A stretch of DNA of 64,000 nucleotides from Azospira oryzae. Its GTDB lineage: Bacteria > Pseudomonadota > Gammaproteobacteria > Burkholderiales > Rhodocyclaceae. Every line of letters starts with the position of its first letter. Position 1 is the stretch's first letter. Below are positions 1 through 9,601 of the stretch, one piece after another. The DNA lies in NCBI RefSeq assembly GCF_004217225.1, contig NZ_SHKM01000001.1:1030137-1094136 (forward strand), written 5' to 3'. Both the position numbers and the translations under genes were made by a program. Below the pieces are notes generated by a model. That model was not told the DNA's origin, searched no databases, and saw only the letters and a program-made list of their open reading frames with translations.

Positions 1-879
1 GCCTGGTGGGCCTGGCAGCAGGCCGGCCAGGACCAGCAGGTGGCCCAGGCCCGGGCCGACAACGCCGCCCGTCTCGCTTCTGATGTGGAACGGCGGATGA
101 AGGCCGGCGACCTTTCCCGGGCCGACCTCAACCAGGCCCAGGGCGCCCAGGCCGCCGCCCAGGCGGCCCTGGCCGAGAGCCGGGTGGCCGCCCTGGCCGC
201 GGCCCGCCGCCTGCAAAGCCTCACCGGCCAGCCCCCCCGGCCGGCCGACGGCCCACCCCAGACCGAACCGGAACCGGCCGCCAACGCCCTGCCCGCGGCC
301 CTCGCGGATGAGGATGGCGCCGACGCCGAAGGCGCCGCTACAGCTATCGGCCACCCCTTGCTGCAGGATCTGGCCCAGCGCAGCACCGTTTCCCGCCGGG
401 CCCTGGAACTGGCCTCCCGCCAGACCCGGGCCAATCCGGAAATTGCCATTTCCACCCGCCGCGACCGCAGCGCCGCCGGCGAGATGACGGACCAGACCTG
501 GGCCCTGGCCCTGCGCCTGCCCTTCTCTTCGACCCCGCGCAACCAGGCCCGCATCGCCGAAGCCAACGCCGACCTGATCGAGGCCGAAACCCAGCTGCGC
601 CTGGAACGGCAGCGCCTGGCCCAGGAAGGCGAGACCGCCCGGGCCCAGCTCGACGCGGCCCGCCTGCAGCTGGCGGCGGCAGAAACCCGGGCCCGGCTGG
701 CGGCGGAAAACCGGGGCTTCTACGACAAGGCCTTCCGCCTCGGCGAAGCCGACCTGCCCACCCGCCTGCGCATCGAGCTGGAAGCCTTCGAGGCCGAACG
801 CCAGGCGGTGCGCTCCCGCATCCAGGCGGCCGCCGCCCTTTCCCAACTGCGCCAGGCCCTGGGCCTGCTGCCGGAGTAA
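1..879 (+). CDS. Outer-membrane efflux protein, TolC/CzcC family (5' truncated)
   Basis: The frame is open from base 1, so the N-terminus, signal peptide and first part of the gene lie outside the window; 292 residues are visible. They are Ala/Glu/Arg/Gln-rich and strongly helical, with long heptad-like stretches near residues 10-75 and 165-285, as expected for the periplasmic helical barrel of a TolC-type outer-membrane channel. The identification rests mainly on context: it is followed by an RND adaptor and an RND pump, the usual order for a tripartite metal-efflux operon. It would be the exit duct of that system. The stop is 4 bases before the next gene. Confidence 0.85.
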   Translation, partial: AWWAWQQAGQDQQVAQARADNAARLASDVERRMKAGDLSRADLNQAQGAQAAAQAALAESRVAALAAARRLQSLTGQPPRPADGPPQTEPEPAANALPAALADEDGADAEGAATAIGHPLLQDLAQRSTVSRRALELASRQTRANPEIAISTRRDRSAAGEMTDQTWALALRLPFSSTPRNQARIAEANADLIEAETQLRLERQRLAQEGETARAQLDAARLQLAAAETRARLAAENRGFYDKAFRLGEADLPTRLRIELEAFEAERQAVRSRIQAAAALSQLRQALGLLPE

Positions 880-883
880 AGCC

Positions 884-1426
884 ATGTTGCGACTGATATC
901 CCCCCTGCTTCTCTGCCTCGCCCTGGCCGCCCCGGCCCGGGCCGACGGCCCCGCCGCCCCTGCCGGCAGCCCCGCCCCCAGCCCCCGGGTGGAGGCCGTC
1001 TCCGACCAGTTCGAACTGGTGGGCCGGCTGCGTCCCGAAGGGCTGGTGCTGTGGCTGGACCGCAGCGCCGACAACGCCCCGGTGCTCAACGCCCGGCTGG
1101 AAGTGGAAAGCGGCGGCCAGAGCGCCGTCGCCGCCTTCCGCCCCGAGCACGGCGACTACCTGCTCGGCGACGCCGCCCTGCTGCCCGCCCTGCAACAGGC
1201 CGGCGAGCACAGCCTGACCTTCACCCTGAGCCTGCCCGCCGCCGAGGGACAGGCGGAAGAAAGCGACCTGCTGCTGGGGGACCTGGACGTGCATGAGGAT
1301 CACGCCCTGGCCTCCGGCCCAATATCCACGGCCCTGCTGGCCGGCCTTGCCCTGGCAGCCGCCCTGCTGCTGGGCCTTGGCCTGGCATGGCGCCGCCGCC
1401 AGCAACGACAAGGAGGTGCCGCATGA
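884..1426 (+). CDS. Small membrane-anchored periplasmic protein of metal-efflux operon
   Basis: 180-residue protein of unknown function. It has an N-terminal signal peptide (about residues 1-20), a Pro/Ala-rich linker, a periplasmic domain of about 100 residues predicted to be beta-rich, and a C-terminal transmembrane helix (about 144-168) followed by an Arg/Gln-rich cytoplasmic tail. It is therefore probably anchored at its C-terminus with the body in the periplasm. It lies between the outer-membrane factor and the adaptor, and its TGA overlaps the adaptor ATG (ATGA), so it is translationally coupled to the efflux machinery. An accessory or metal-sensing role is possible, but no motif shows it. 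Confidence 0.75.
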   Translation: MLRLISPLLLCLALAAPARADGPAAPAGSPAPSPRVEAVSDQFELVGRLRPEGLVLWLDRSADNAPVLNARLEVESGGQSAVAAFRPEHGDYLLGDAALLPALQQAGEHSLTFTLSLPAAEGQAEESDLLLGDLDVHEDHALASGPISTALLAGLALAAALLLGLGLAWRRRQQRQGGAA

Positions 1427-2592
1427 GCGCCCGTAGAATCCCGTCCCGCCTACTGCTGCGGGCATCCCTCGCCGCCTGCCTGGGCGCCGCTCTGGCCCTG
1501 CCGGCCATGCCCCTGCAGGCCCACGAAGGCCACGGCGACGAAGCCGCCGCCCCGGTCTCCGGCGATGCACCCCGGCGCCAGGCCGACGGCAGCGTCTTCC
1601 TGCCCAAGGCCAGCCAGCGCCAGATCGAGATCCGCACCCTGCCGGTCACTCCCGGCCCCCTGCCCCGTACCCTGGAGCTGAACGCCACGGTGATCATGGA
1701 CCCCCACAAGGGCGGCCGCGTCCAGTCCATGCTGGCCGGGCGCCTGGAGCCGGGTCCGGCGGGCCTGCCCAGCGTCGGCCAGAAGGTGCAGAAAGGCCAG
1801 GTACTGGCCTACGTGGTGCCCAGCGCCGGCCAGATCGAGCGCTCCAACCAGAGCGCCCTGCTGGCCGAGCTGCAGGCCGCCCGCAGCCTGGCGGAAAAGC
1901 GCCTGGCCCGGCTGCAGGAGCTGGCCGACACGGTGCCGCGCAAGGACATCGAGGCGGCCGAGAGCGAGGTGAAGAGCCTCAAGGGCCGCATCGCGGCGGT
2001 GGGCGGCGGCCTCTCCAACCGGGACACCCTGGTGGCGCCGGTGACCGGCGTCATCGCCGCCGCCAACGGCATGGCGGGCCAGATCGTGGAGGCCCGGGAC
2101 ATCATCTTCGAGGTGGTGGACCCGGACAGCCTGCACATCGAGGCCATGGCCTACACGCCCCTGGCCGCCGAAGCCATCGAGGCGGCCAGCGTCGCCGTCA
2201 GCGAAGGCGGCGCCGGTGCCGGGCCGGCGGCGCCCCGGGTCATTCCCCTGGAATTCCTCGGTGCCGGGCGGCGCCTCAAGGAGCAGGCCCTGCCGGTGAT
2301 CTTCGACAACCACAGCGCCGGCGTCGGCCAGTGGCTGGCCCTGGGCCAGCCGGTGAAGGTCCAGGTGCGCCTCAAGGGCACCCTGGAGGCGGCCGCCGTG
2401 CCGGCCACGGCCCTGGTGAAGAATCCGAGCAACGAGACCATCCTCTGGGTCAAGCGCAGCCCCGAGCTGTTCGAGCCCCGGGCCATCCGCTACCAGCCCC
2501 TGGACGGGGCCCGGGTGGCGGTGACCCAGGGCCTGGCCCCGGGCGACCGGGTGGTGGTGCAGGGAGCCCCCCTGCTCAACCAGGTGCGCTAG
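1423..2592 (+). CDS. RND efflux periplasmic adaptor subunit (CzcB/CusB type)
   Basis: 389-residue membrane-fusion protein linking the RND pump to the outer-membrane channel. An N-terminal signal peptide (about residues 1-33) is followed at once by a His/Glu-rich stretch (HEGHGDE), a frequent metal-binding feature at the mature end of CzcB-type adaptors. The lipoyl/barrel-sandwich half-motifs flank a short helical hairpin (about 135-195), and a C-terminal beta-barrel and membrane-proximal domain follow. An in-frame ATG exists 36 bases upstream. The start at 1423 was chosen because AAGGAGG lies 7 bases before it, it begins a proper signal peptide, and it gives the 4-bp overlap with the preceding stop. 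Confidence 0.9.
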   Translation: MSARRIPSRLLLRASLAACLGAALALPAMPLQAHEGHGDEAAAPVSGDAPRRQADGSVFLPKASQRQIEIRTLPVTPGPLPRTLELNATVIMDPHKGGRVQSMLAGRLEPGPAGLPSVGQKVQKGQVLAYVVPSAGQIERSNQSALLAELQAARSLAEKRLARLQELADTVPRKDIEAAESEVKSLKGRIAAVGGGLSNRDTLVAPVTGVIAAANGMAGQIVEARDIIFEVVDPDSLHIEAMAYTPLAAEAIEAASVAVSEGGAGAGPAAPRVIPLEFLGAGRRLKEQALPVIFDNHSAGVGQWLALGQPVKVQVRLKGTLEAAAVPATALVKNPSNETILWVKRSPELFEPRAIRYQPLDGARVAVTQGLAPGDRVVVQGAPLLNQVR

Positions 2593-2602
2593 GAGAACCG
2601 GC

Positions 2603-5600
2603 ATGTTCAAGTGGCTCCTGGAAAACAGCCTGGCCAACCGCCTCCTGGTGCTGGCCGCGGCCTTCGCCCTGATGGTCTTCGGCGGCCTGCAATTGTCGCG
2701 CACACCGGTGGACGTCTTTCCCGACCTCAACCGCCCCACCGTCACCCTCATGAGCGAGGCCGGCGGCATGGCCCCGGAGGAGGTGGAGCAGCTGGTCACC
2801 TTCCCCCTGGAAACGGCCATGAACGGCCTGCCCGGGGTGGCGGGCATCCGCTCCGTCTCTTCCGCCGGCCTGTCCATCCTCTACCTCAGCTTCGACTGGG
2901 AGACGGACATCTACCGGGCCCGGCAGATGGTGGCCGAGCGCCTCACCACCCTGGAGGGAGCCCTGCCGCCGGCGGTGACGCCGCGCATGGCGCCGGTCTC
3001 CTCCATCATGGGCGAGATCCTGCTCATCGCCATTCCCATCGACCCGGCCAAGACCACGCCCATGGCGGTGCGGGAATACGCCGACTGGGTGCTGCGGCCC
3101 CGGCTGCTGTCCATCCCCGGGGTAGCCCAGGTGATTCCCATCGGCGGCGAGGTGCGCCAGTTCCAGGTGCAGCCGGACACCCGTCTCATGGGCAGCCTGG
3201 ACATTTCCCTGGAGCAGCTGAAGGCGGCCCTGCAGGGCTACGCCGCCAACACCTCCGGCGGCTTCCTGGAACTCAACGGCCGGGAATACCTGATCCGCCA
3301 CCTGGGCCGCACCTCCCGCCTGGAGGACCTGCAGAACCTAGCCGTCACCGCCAGAAACGGCCAGCCCATCCTGCTGCGGCAGATCGCCAACGTCACCTTC
3401 GCCCCGGCCATCAAGCGCGGCGACGCGGGCTACGACGGCGGTCCGGCGGTGATCCTGTCGGTGCAGAAGCAGCCGGCGGCGGACACCGTGGCCCTGACGC
3501 GCACCGTGGAAGCGGCCCTGGCCGACATGGAGAAGGCCCTGCCGCCGGGCCTGGCGGCGCCCCGGGTGACCTTCCGCCAGGCCAACTTCATCGAGGCCTC
3601 CATCAACAACCTGGAGGTGAAGCTGCTGGCCGCCTCGGTCTTCGTCGCCGCGGTGCTGTTCCTCTTCCTCGGCAACTTCCGCACCACCTTCATCTCCCTC
3701 ACCGCCATCCCCGTCTCGGTGCTGACCACGGCCCTGGTCTTCAAGTACTTCGGCCTCTCCATCAACACCATGACCCTGGGCGGCATCGCCATCGCCATCG
3801 GCGAACTGGTGGACGACGCGGTGGTGGACGTGGAGAACATCCTGCGCCGCCTCAAGCTGGCCCGGGCCCGCCACGAAGCCCTGAGCCCGGCCCGCCTGCT
3901 GACCCTGGTGCGGGATGCCAGCGTCGAGGTGCGCTCGGCGGTGGTCATCGCCACGGTCATCATCGCCCTGGTGTTCGTGCCCCTGTTCGCCCTGCCGGGC
4001 ATCGAGGGCCGGCTGTTCGCCCCCCTGGGCACCGCCTACATTGTCTCCATCCTCGCCTCCTTGGCGGTGGCGGTGACCCTGACCCCGGTGCTGGCCTGGT
4101 ACCTACTGCCGAAGATGAAGCACCTGCACGACGGCGACACCCGCCTGGTGCGCTGGCTCAAGGCGCGCTACCAGACCCTGCTAGAGCGGGTCCTGGCCCG
4201 GCCCCGGCCGGTGCTGGCGGGCACGGCGGCGGCGGTAGTGCTGGCCCTGGCGGCCATTCCCTTCTTTCCCACCACCTTCCTGCCGCCCTTCAACGAGGGC
4301 GCCCTGATCCTCTCCCTGCGCCTCAACCCCGGCGCCACCCTGGCCGAATCGGTGCGCATGGCCAGCCAGGCGGAAAAGCTGGTGCGCCAGGTGCCCGAGG
4401 TGGAACACGTGGGCCGCCGCTCCGGCCGGGCCGAGCTGGACGAGCACGCCGAAGGGGTCCATGTGACCGAACTGGACATCCGCCTGACGCCCTCCAAACG
4501 CAGCAAGGAGGAAGTCTTCGCCGACCTGCGCCAGCGCCTCTCGGTGCTGCCGGCCTCCCTCAACCTGGGCCAGCCCATCTCCCACCGCATCGACCACATG
4601 CTCTCCGGGGTGCGGGCCCAGATCGCCATCAAGATCTTCGGCGACGACCTCGACGTGCTGCGGGCCCAGGCCGGCCCCCTGCAGGAAAGGCTCAAGGCCA
4701 TCCCCGGCCTGGCCGACCTGGAGATCGAAAAGCAAGTGCTCTCGCCCCAGATCCAGGTGCGCATCGACGCGGGGGCGGCGGCCCAGTACGGGCTGTCCAC
4801 GGCCCAGCTGCTGGCCAGCCTGCAGTCCCTGGTGGACGGGGAGCGCATCACCCAGGTGGTGGAAGGCAACCGCCGCTTCGCCCTGGTGCTGCGCCTGCCC
4901 GAAAGCGCCCGGGGCACCACCGGGCTGGAGCAGCTGCTGATCGAGACCCCGGCGGGCCGGGTGCCCCTGGCCAAGGTGGCCCAGATCGAGGAGTCGGACG
5001 GTCCCAACCAGATCTCCCGGGACGACGGCCGGCGCCGCCTGGTGATTTCCGCCAACGCCCAGGGCCGGGCCCTCTCCGACGTGGTGGCGGACATCCGCGC
5101 CGTGGTGGCGGCCCATCCCCTGCCCCAGGGCTACTTCGTCACCCTGGGCGGCCAGTTCCAGGCCCAGGAGGAGGCGGCCCGGCGCATCGGCCTGCTCTCC
5201 CTGGTCTCGGCCCTGATGATCTTCCTGGTGCTCTACAGCCGCTACCGCTCCGGCCTGCTGGCCGGGCTGATTATGGCCAACGTGCCCCTGGCCCTGGTGG
5301 GCAGCGTCATCGGCCTGTGGCTCTCGGGCCAGCCCCTCTCCATCGCCGCCCTCATCGGCTTCATCACCTTGGCCGGCATCGCCACCCGCAACGGCATCCT
5401 CAAGGTCAGCCACTTCCTCAACCTGATGCGCTTCGAGGGCGAGGGCTTCACCAAGGAGATGATCATCCGCGGCTCCCTGGAACGCCTGACACCGGTGCTG
5501 ATGACCGCCCTGGTTGCGGCCTTCGCCCTGGCGCCCCTGCTCTTCGAAGCCGGCGAGCCGGGCACGGAAATCCTGCACCCGGTGGCGGTGGTGATCTTCT

Positions 5601-5716
5601 CCGGCCTCATCAGCTCCACCCTGCTCGACACCTTCCTCACCCCCCTGCTGTTCTGGCGCCATGCCCGGCCGGCGGCGGAACGGCTGCTGGCGGAAGCCGG
5701 CGGCGAAGCCCTGTGA
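2603..5716 (+). CDS. Heavy-metal efflux RND pump, CzcA/CusA (HME) family
   Basis: 1037 residues, full length for the HME-RND family: two repeats of a transmembrane block plus a large periplasmic loop, about 12 TM helices. The N-terminal TM helix and TPVDVFPDLNRP are typical. The pump exports metal cations from periplasm/cytoplasm using the proton gradient. The TM4 motif that usually separates subfamilies reads GELVDDAVVDVEN (about residues 400-412): it has two adjacent Asp and a third Asp later, and differs from the Cu/Ag (CusA) form. The substrate therefore cannot be assigned with confidence; a divalent cation is more likely. It starts 10 bases after the adaptor stop, behind AGGAG. Confidence 0.93.
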   Translation: MFKWLLENSLANRLLVLAAAFALMVFGGLQLSRTPVDVFPDLNRPTVTLMSEAGGMAPEEVEQLVTFPLETAMNGLPGVAGIRSVSSAGLSILYLSFDWETDIYRARQMVAERLTTLEGALPPAVTPRMAPVSSIMGEILLIAIPIDPAKTTPMAVREYADWVLRPRLLSIPGVAQVIPIGGEVRQFQVQPDTRLMGSLDISLEQLKAALQGYAANTSGGFLELNGREYLIRHLGRTSRLEDLQNLAVTARNGQPILLRQIANVTFAPAIKRGDAGYDGGPAVILSVQKQPAADTVALTRTVEAALADMEKALPPGLAAPRVTFRQANFIEASINNLEVKLLAASVFVAAVLFLFLGNFRTTFISLTAIPVSVLTTALVFKYFGLSINTMTLGGIAIAIGELVDDAVVDVENILRRLKLARARHEALSPARLLTLVRDASVEVRSAVVIATVIIALVFVPLFALPGIEGRLFAPLGTAYIVSILASLAVAVTLTPVLAWYLLPKMKHLHDGDTRLVRWLKARYQTLLERVLARPRPVLAGTAAAVVLALAAIPFFPTTFLPPFNEGALILSLRLNPGATLAESVRMASQAEKLVRQVPEVEHVGRRSGRAELDEHAEGVHVTELDIRLTPSKRSKEEVFADLRQRLSVLPASLNLGQPISHRIDHMLSGVRAQIAIKIFGDDLDVLRAQAGPLQERLKAIPGLADLEIEKQVLSPQIQVRIDAGAAAQYGLSTAQLLASLQSLVDGERITQVVEGNRRFALVLRLPESARGTTGLEQLLIETPAGRVPLAKVAQIEESDGPNQISRDDGRRRLVISANAQGRALSDVVADIRAVVAAHPLPQGYFVTLGGQFQAQEEAARRIGLLSLVSALMIFLVLYSRYRSGLLAGLIMANVPLALVGSVIGLWLSGQPLSIAALIGFITLAGIATRNGILKVSHFLNLMRFEGEGFTKEMIIRGSLERLTPVLMTALVAAFALAPLLFEAGEPGTEILHPVAVVIFSGLISSTLLDTFLTPLLFWRHARPAAERLLAEAGGEAL

Positions 5717-5790
5717 GCCGGCCCATGCTGCGCCCGTTTCCCAACCTCCATCCCATACCCATCATTTCCTCTTTGCCAAGGAGCACTGCC

Positions 5791-6174
5791 ATGAAAAAAC
5801 TGCACACCCTCGCCTCCTCCCTGCTGCTGGCCGCCGCCCTGGCCGCCCCCGCCGCCGTGATGGCCCATGCCGAACACGGCCAGCCCCAATACGGCGGCAT
5901 CTTCGCCGAAGCGGGCGAAGCCCAGCTGGAACTGGTAAACCAGGCCGGCAAGGTGGCCCTCTACGTCACCCAGCACGGCGCCCCGGTGCCGGTACAGGGC
6001 GGCAAGGCCCGCCTGACGGTGCTGGAAGGCGGCGCCAAGCGCGAACTGCAACTGGCCCCGGCAGCAGAAAACCGCCTGGAAGCCGCCGCCAGTCTCAAGC
6101 CCGGCGCCAAGGTGGTGGCCGCGGTGGAACTGCCCGGCCGCAAGCCCCTGCAGGCCCGCTTTGAAGTGAAGTAA
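5791..6174 (+). CDS. Small secreted protein, last gene of metal-efflux operon
   Basis: 127 residues with a clear signal peptide (about 1-24, cleaved after AHA or just before it). A His-containing mature start (HAEHGQPQYGG) is followed by a compact, probably all-beta domain of about 100 residues with no cysteines. Function unknown. CAAGGAG sits 10 bases before the ATG. It follows the pump by 74 bases and lies just before a strong terminator, so it is probably the last cistron of the efflux operon. Periplasmic metal binding is a reasonable guess from context and the N-terminal histidines, but is unproven. Confidence 0.75.
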   Translation: MKKLHTLASSLLLAAALAAPAAVMAHAEHGQPQYGGIFAEAGEAQLELVNQAGKVALYVTQHGAPVPVQGGKARLTVLEGGAKRELQLAPAAENRLEAAASLKPGAKVVAAVELPGRKPLQARFEVK

Positions 6175-6190
6175 GGGAGCAAAGCAAAAC

Positions 6191-6226
6191 AAAAGCCCCG
6201 CCGGAGCGATCCGGCGGGGCTTTTTC
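6191..6226 (+). terminator. Rho-independent terminator of the efflux operon
   Basis: Perfect 15-bp inverted repeat (6191-6205 with 6210-6224) around a GCGA tetraloop, GC-rich core, followed by a T-run. It lies 16 bases after the last efflux-operon stop; the A-tract at its foot makes it potentially bidirectional. Confidence 0.93.
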
Positions 6227-6413
6227 TTGCCAGCAACGCCCACCCTGGCCGACGCCGGGCGAACCTGCCCGAGCGGCGGCCCGATGCGCCCCACCCAGGC
6301 CCGTTTCCATACTCAGGCGTAGGGTATCCCCTAATACAGCACCCGCTACCCGAACACCATAATCCCGGGCAAATAAAACAGTTTCATCACTTTGTCTTTG
6401 GGAGAACATCACC

Positions 6414-7541
6414 ATGCCGCTGAACATCGCGGTGGTTCGGGAACGAGCGTCCGGCGAACGCCGGGTGGCGCTGGTGCCTGAAACCGCCAGGAAATTCATG
6501 GCCCTCGGGGCCGCCATCCGCATGGAGCAGAGTGCGGGCAGCGAAAGCCACTTTCTCGACAGCGACTATCCGGAAGTCCAGGCCGTACCCGGCATCGCCG
6601 AGGCCTACGGCGGCGCCGACCTGGTGCTGCGGGTAACGCCCCCCAGCGCCGAGGAAATCGCCGCCATGCCGGAAGGATCGACCCTCATCGGCCTGCTCAA
6701 GCCCTTCGAGGACCCGGCCCGCCTGGCGGCCCTCAACGCACGCCGCATCACTGCCTTCGCCCTGGAGCTGCTGCCCCGCATTTCCCGGGCCCAGAGCATG
6801 GACGCCCTGTCCTCCCAGGCTTCCTGTGCCGGTTACCAGTGCGGCCTCATCGCCGCCGCCCGCTGCACCAAGTTCTTCCCCATGCTGACCACCGCCGCCG
6901 GCACCATCCGCCCGGCCCGGGTGCTGGTCATCGGCGCCGGCGTCGCCGGCCTCCAGGCCATCGCCACCTGCAAGCGCCTCGGCGCCATGGTGGAAGCCTA
7001 CGACGTGCGCGCCGCCGCCAAGGAGCAGATCGAATCCCTGGGCGCCAAGTTCGTGGACACCGGCGTCTCCGCCGACGGCGCCGGCGGCTACGCCCGGGAG
7101 CTGTCGGCCGAAGAGAAGGCACGCCAGGCCGAGCGCCTGGCCAAGGCCGTGGCCCAGGCCGACGTGGTCATCACCACCGCCGCCATCCCCGGCAAGAAGG
7201 CGCCGGTGATCGTCACCACCGACATGATCAAGGGCATGAAGTACGGCGCCGTGATCGTGGACATGGCCGCCGAATCCGGCGGCAACTGCGCCCTGACCCA
7301 GCCGGGGGAACACGTGGTGGCCAACGACGTGAACATCCACGGCCCACTCAACCTGGCTTCCCGCATGCCGACCCACGCCTCGGAGCTGTACGCCAAGAAC
7401 CTCTACAACTTCCTCTCGCCCTGGATCAAGGAAGGCCGCCTGGCCTTCGACTGGGAAGACGAGGTGGTGGCCGGCACCCTGCTGTGCCGCGACGGAAAGA
7501 CGACGCACAACGGCGTCAGACAAGCCATGGGAGAGGCGTAA
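6414..7541 (+). CDS. pntAA: NAD(P) transhydrogenase subunit alpha, part 1
   Basis: 375 residues, the NAD(H)-binding domain I of proton-translocating transhydrogenase. The full enzyme passes hydride from NADH to NADP+ using the proton gradient and is a main NADPH source. It has the typical N-terminus (RERASGERRVALVPE) and a Rossmann loop GAGVAGL near residues 172-180. There is no membrane segment; it is a cytoplasmic peripheral subunit. The alpha chain is split as in Rhodospirillum and many betaproteobacteria, with the membrane part as the next gene, whose ATG overlaps this stop by one base. GGGAGA precedes the start by 8 bases. Confidence 0.96.
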   Translation: MPLNIAVVRERASGERRVALVPETARKFMALGAAIRMEQSAGSESHFLDSDYPEVQAVPGIAEAYGGADLVLRVTPPSAEEIAAMPEGSTLIGLLKPFEDPARLAALNARRITAFALELLPRISRAQSMDALSSQASCAGYQCGLIAAARCTKFFPMLTTAAGTIRPARVLVIGAGVAGLQAIATCKRLGAMVEAYDVRAAAKEQIESLGAKFVDTGVSADGAGGYARELSAEEKARQAERLAKAVAQADVVITTAAIPGKKAPVIVTTDMIKGMKYGAVIVDMAAESGGNCALTQPGEHVVANDVNIHGPLNLASRMPTHASELYAKNLYNFLSPWIKEGRLAFDWEDEVVAGTLLCRDGKTTHNGVRQAMGEA

Positions 7542-7843
7542 TGGACGGCTTTATCGCGATCTACATCTTCATGCTCGCCGCCTTCACCGGCTACGAGATA
7601 ATTGCCCGGGTGCCGGTGATCCTGCACACCCCCCTCATGTCGGGCTCCAACTTCATCCACGGTGTCGTGGTGGTGGGCGCCATGCTGGCCCTGGGCCGGG
7701 CCGAAACGCCCCTGGAGCAGGCCATCGGCTTCTTCGCCGTGGCCCTGGGGGCGGCCAACGCCGCCGGCGGCTACGTCGTCACCGAGCGCATGCTGGCCAT
7801 GTTCCAGCCCGGCAAGCGGGCCGGCGGCAAGGAGGGTGCGTAA
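7541..7843 (+). CDS. pntAB: NAD(P) transhydrogenase subunit alpha, part 2 (membrane)
   Basis: 100 residues with about three hydrophobic helices (roughly 4-22, 37-52 and 58-82) and a basic Lys/Arg/Gly C-terminus. It is the small membrane subunit contributing to domain II, the proton channel, together with PntB. The start codon overlaps the pntAA stop (TAATG) and the stop directly abuts the pntB ATG, so the three chains are translated in a coupled way. The sequence begins with the family's typical MDGF/IYIFMLAAFTGYE region. Confidence 0.95.
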   Translation: MDGFIAIYIFMLAAFTGYEIIARVPVILHTPLMSGSNFIHGVVVVGAMLALGRAETPLEQAIGFFAVALGAANAAGGYVVTERMLAMFQPGKRAGGKEGA

Positions 7844-9214
<1,371 letters not shown>

Positions 9215-9236
9215 GTTGAGGTGGTAGCAGCAAAAG

Positions 9237-9268
9237 AAAAACGCTGGCCTTGGGGCCGGCGTTTTTTT
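9237..9268 (+). terminator. Rho-independent terminator after pntB
   Basis: Stem 9237-9249 with 9254-9266, TTGG loop, one G-T wobble, seven-T tail. The A-tract on the other side could also stop transcription arriving from the minus-strand mcrC. Confidence 0.88.
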
Positions 9269-9269
9269 G

Positions 9270-9601
9270 GGGGGGTGGAACTTTTGGTGGTCCGTTATAA
9301 CCCGGAAGCAGGCGCTCAATAGGACGCTGCTGTAGGTTTGCCTGTCGGCCTTTGCTGACATTCGACAACTAATCGTTGAGTGTCTGGTAGCTGGAGTTCA
9401 GCGGGCCTTTCGGCCCACTGGTTGTTGGTAAAGGTCTGCTTTACCGAAAGACGAACTCGCACTATCAACCTTGAGCCGACATTGGAGCTTTTAGGCCAAA
9501 CGATTGCTCAGTGAACGTAATCGATGTCCGCGTACTGTTGACAAACAGGGGGAAAGGTTGAGGTTTCCCTTCGGTGTGCACAAAAGTGCATACCCCCTTG
9601 C
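9270..9601. other. Non-coding, lower-G+C stretch between pntB and mcrC
   Basis: No convincing gene. It is clearly less G+C-rich than the flanking pnt operon and contains two small hairpins in tandem: GGGCC/GGCCC near 9403-9416 and GGTAAA/TTTACC near 9427-9445. It looks like the edge of an inserted accessory segment. No transposase remnant or clear direct repeat was found. Confidence 0.5.

Noticed and set aside
2611-5790. Very long open frame overlapping the RND pump gene in another frame
   Set aside because: Pro/Arg/Gly/His-rich translation caused by high third-position G+C; the pump frame has clear family motifs. Only the last part (5791-6174) of that frame is a real gene.
9360-9470. Possible attachment site or insertion-sequence end beside mcrC
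   Set aside because: Small hairpins are present, but no matching direct repeat at the other margin (13933-14297), no integrase and no tRNA were found.
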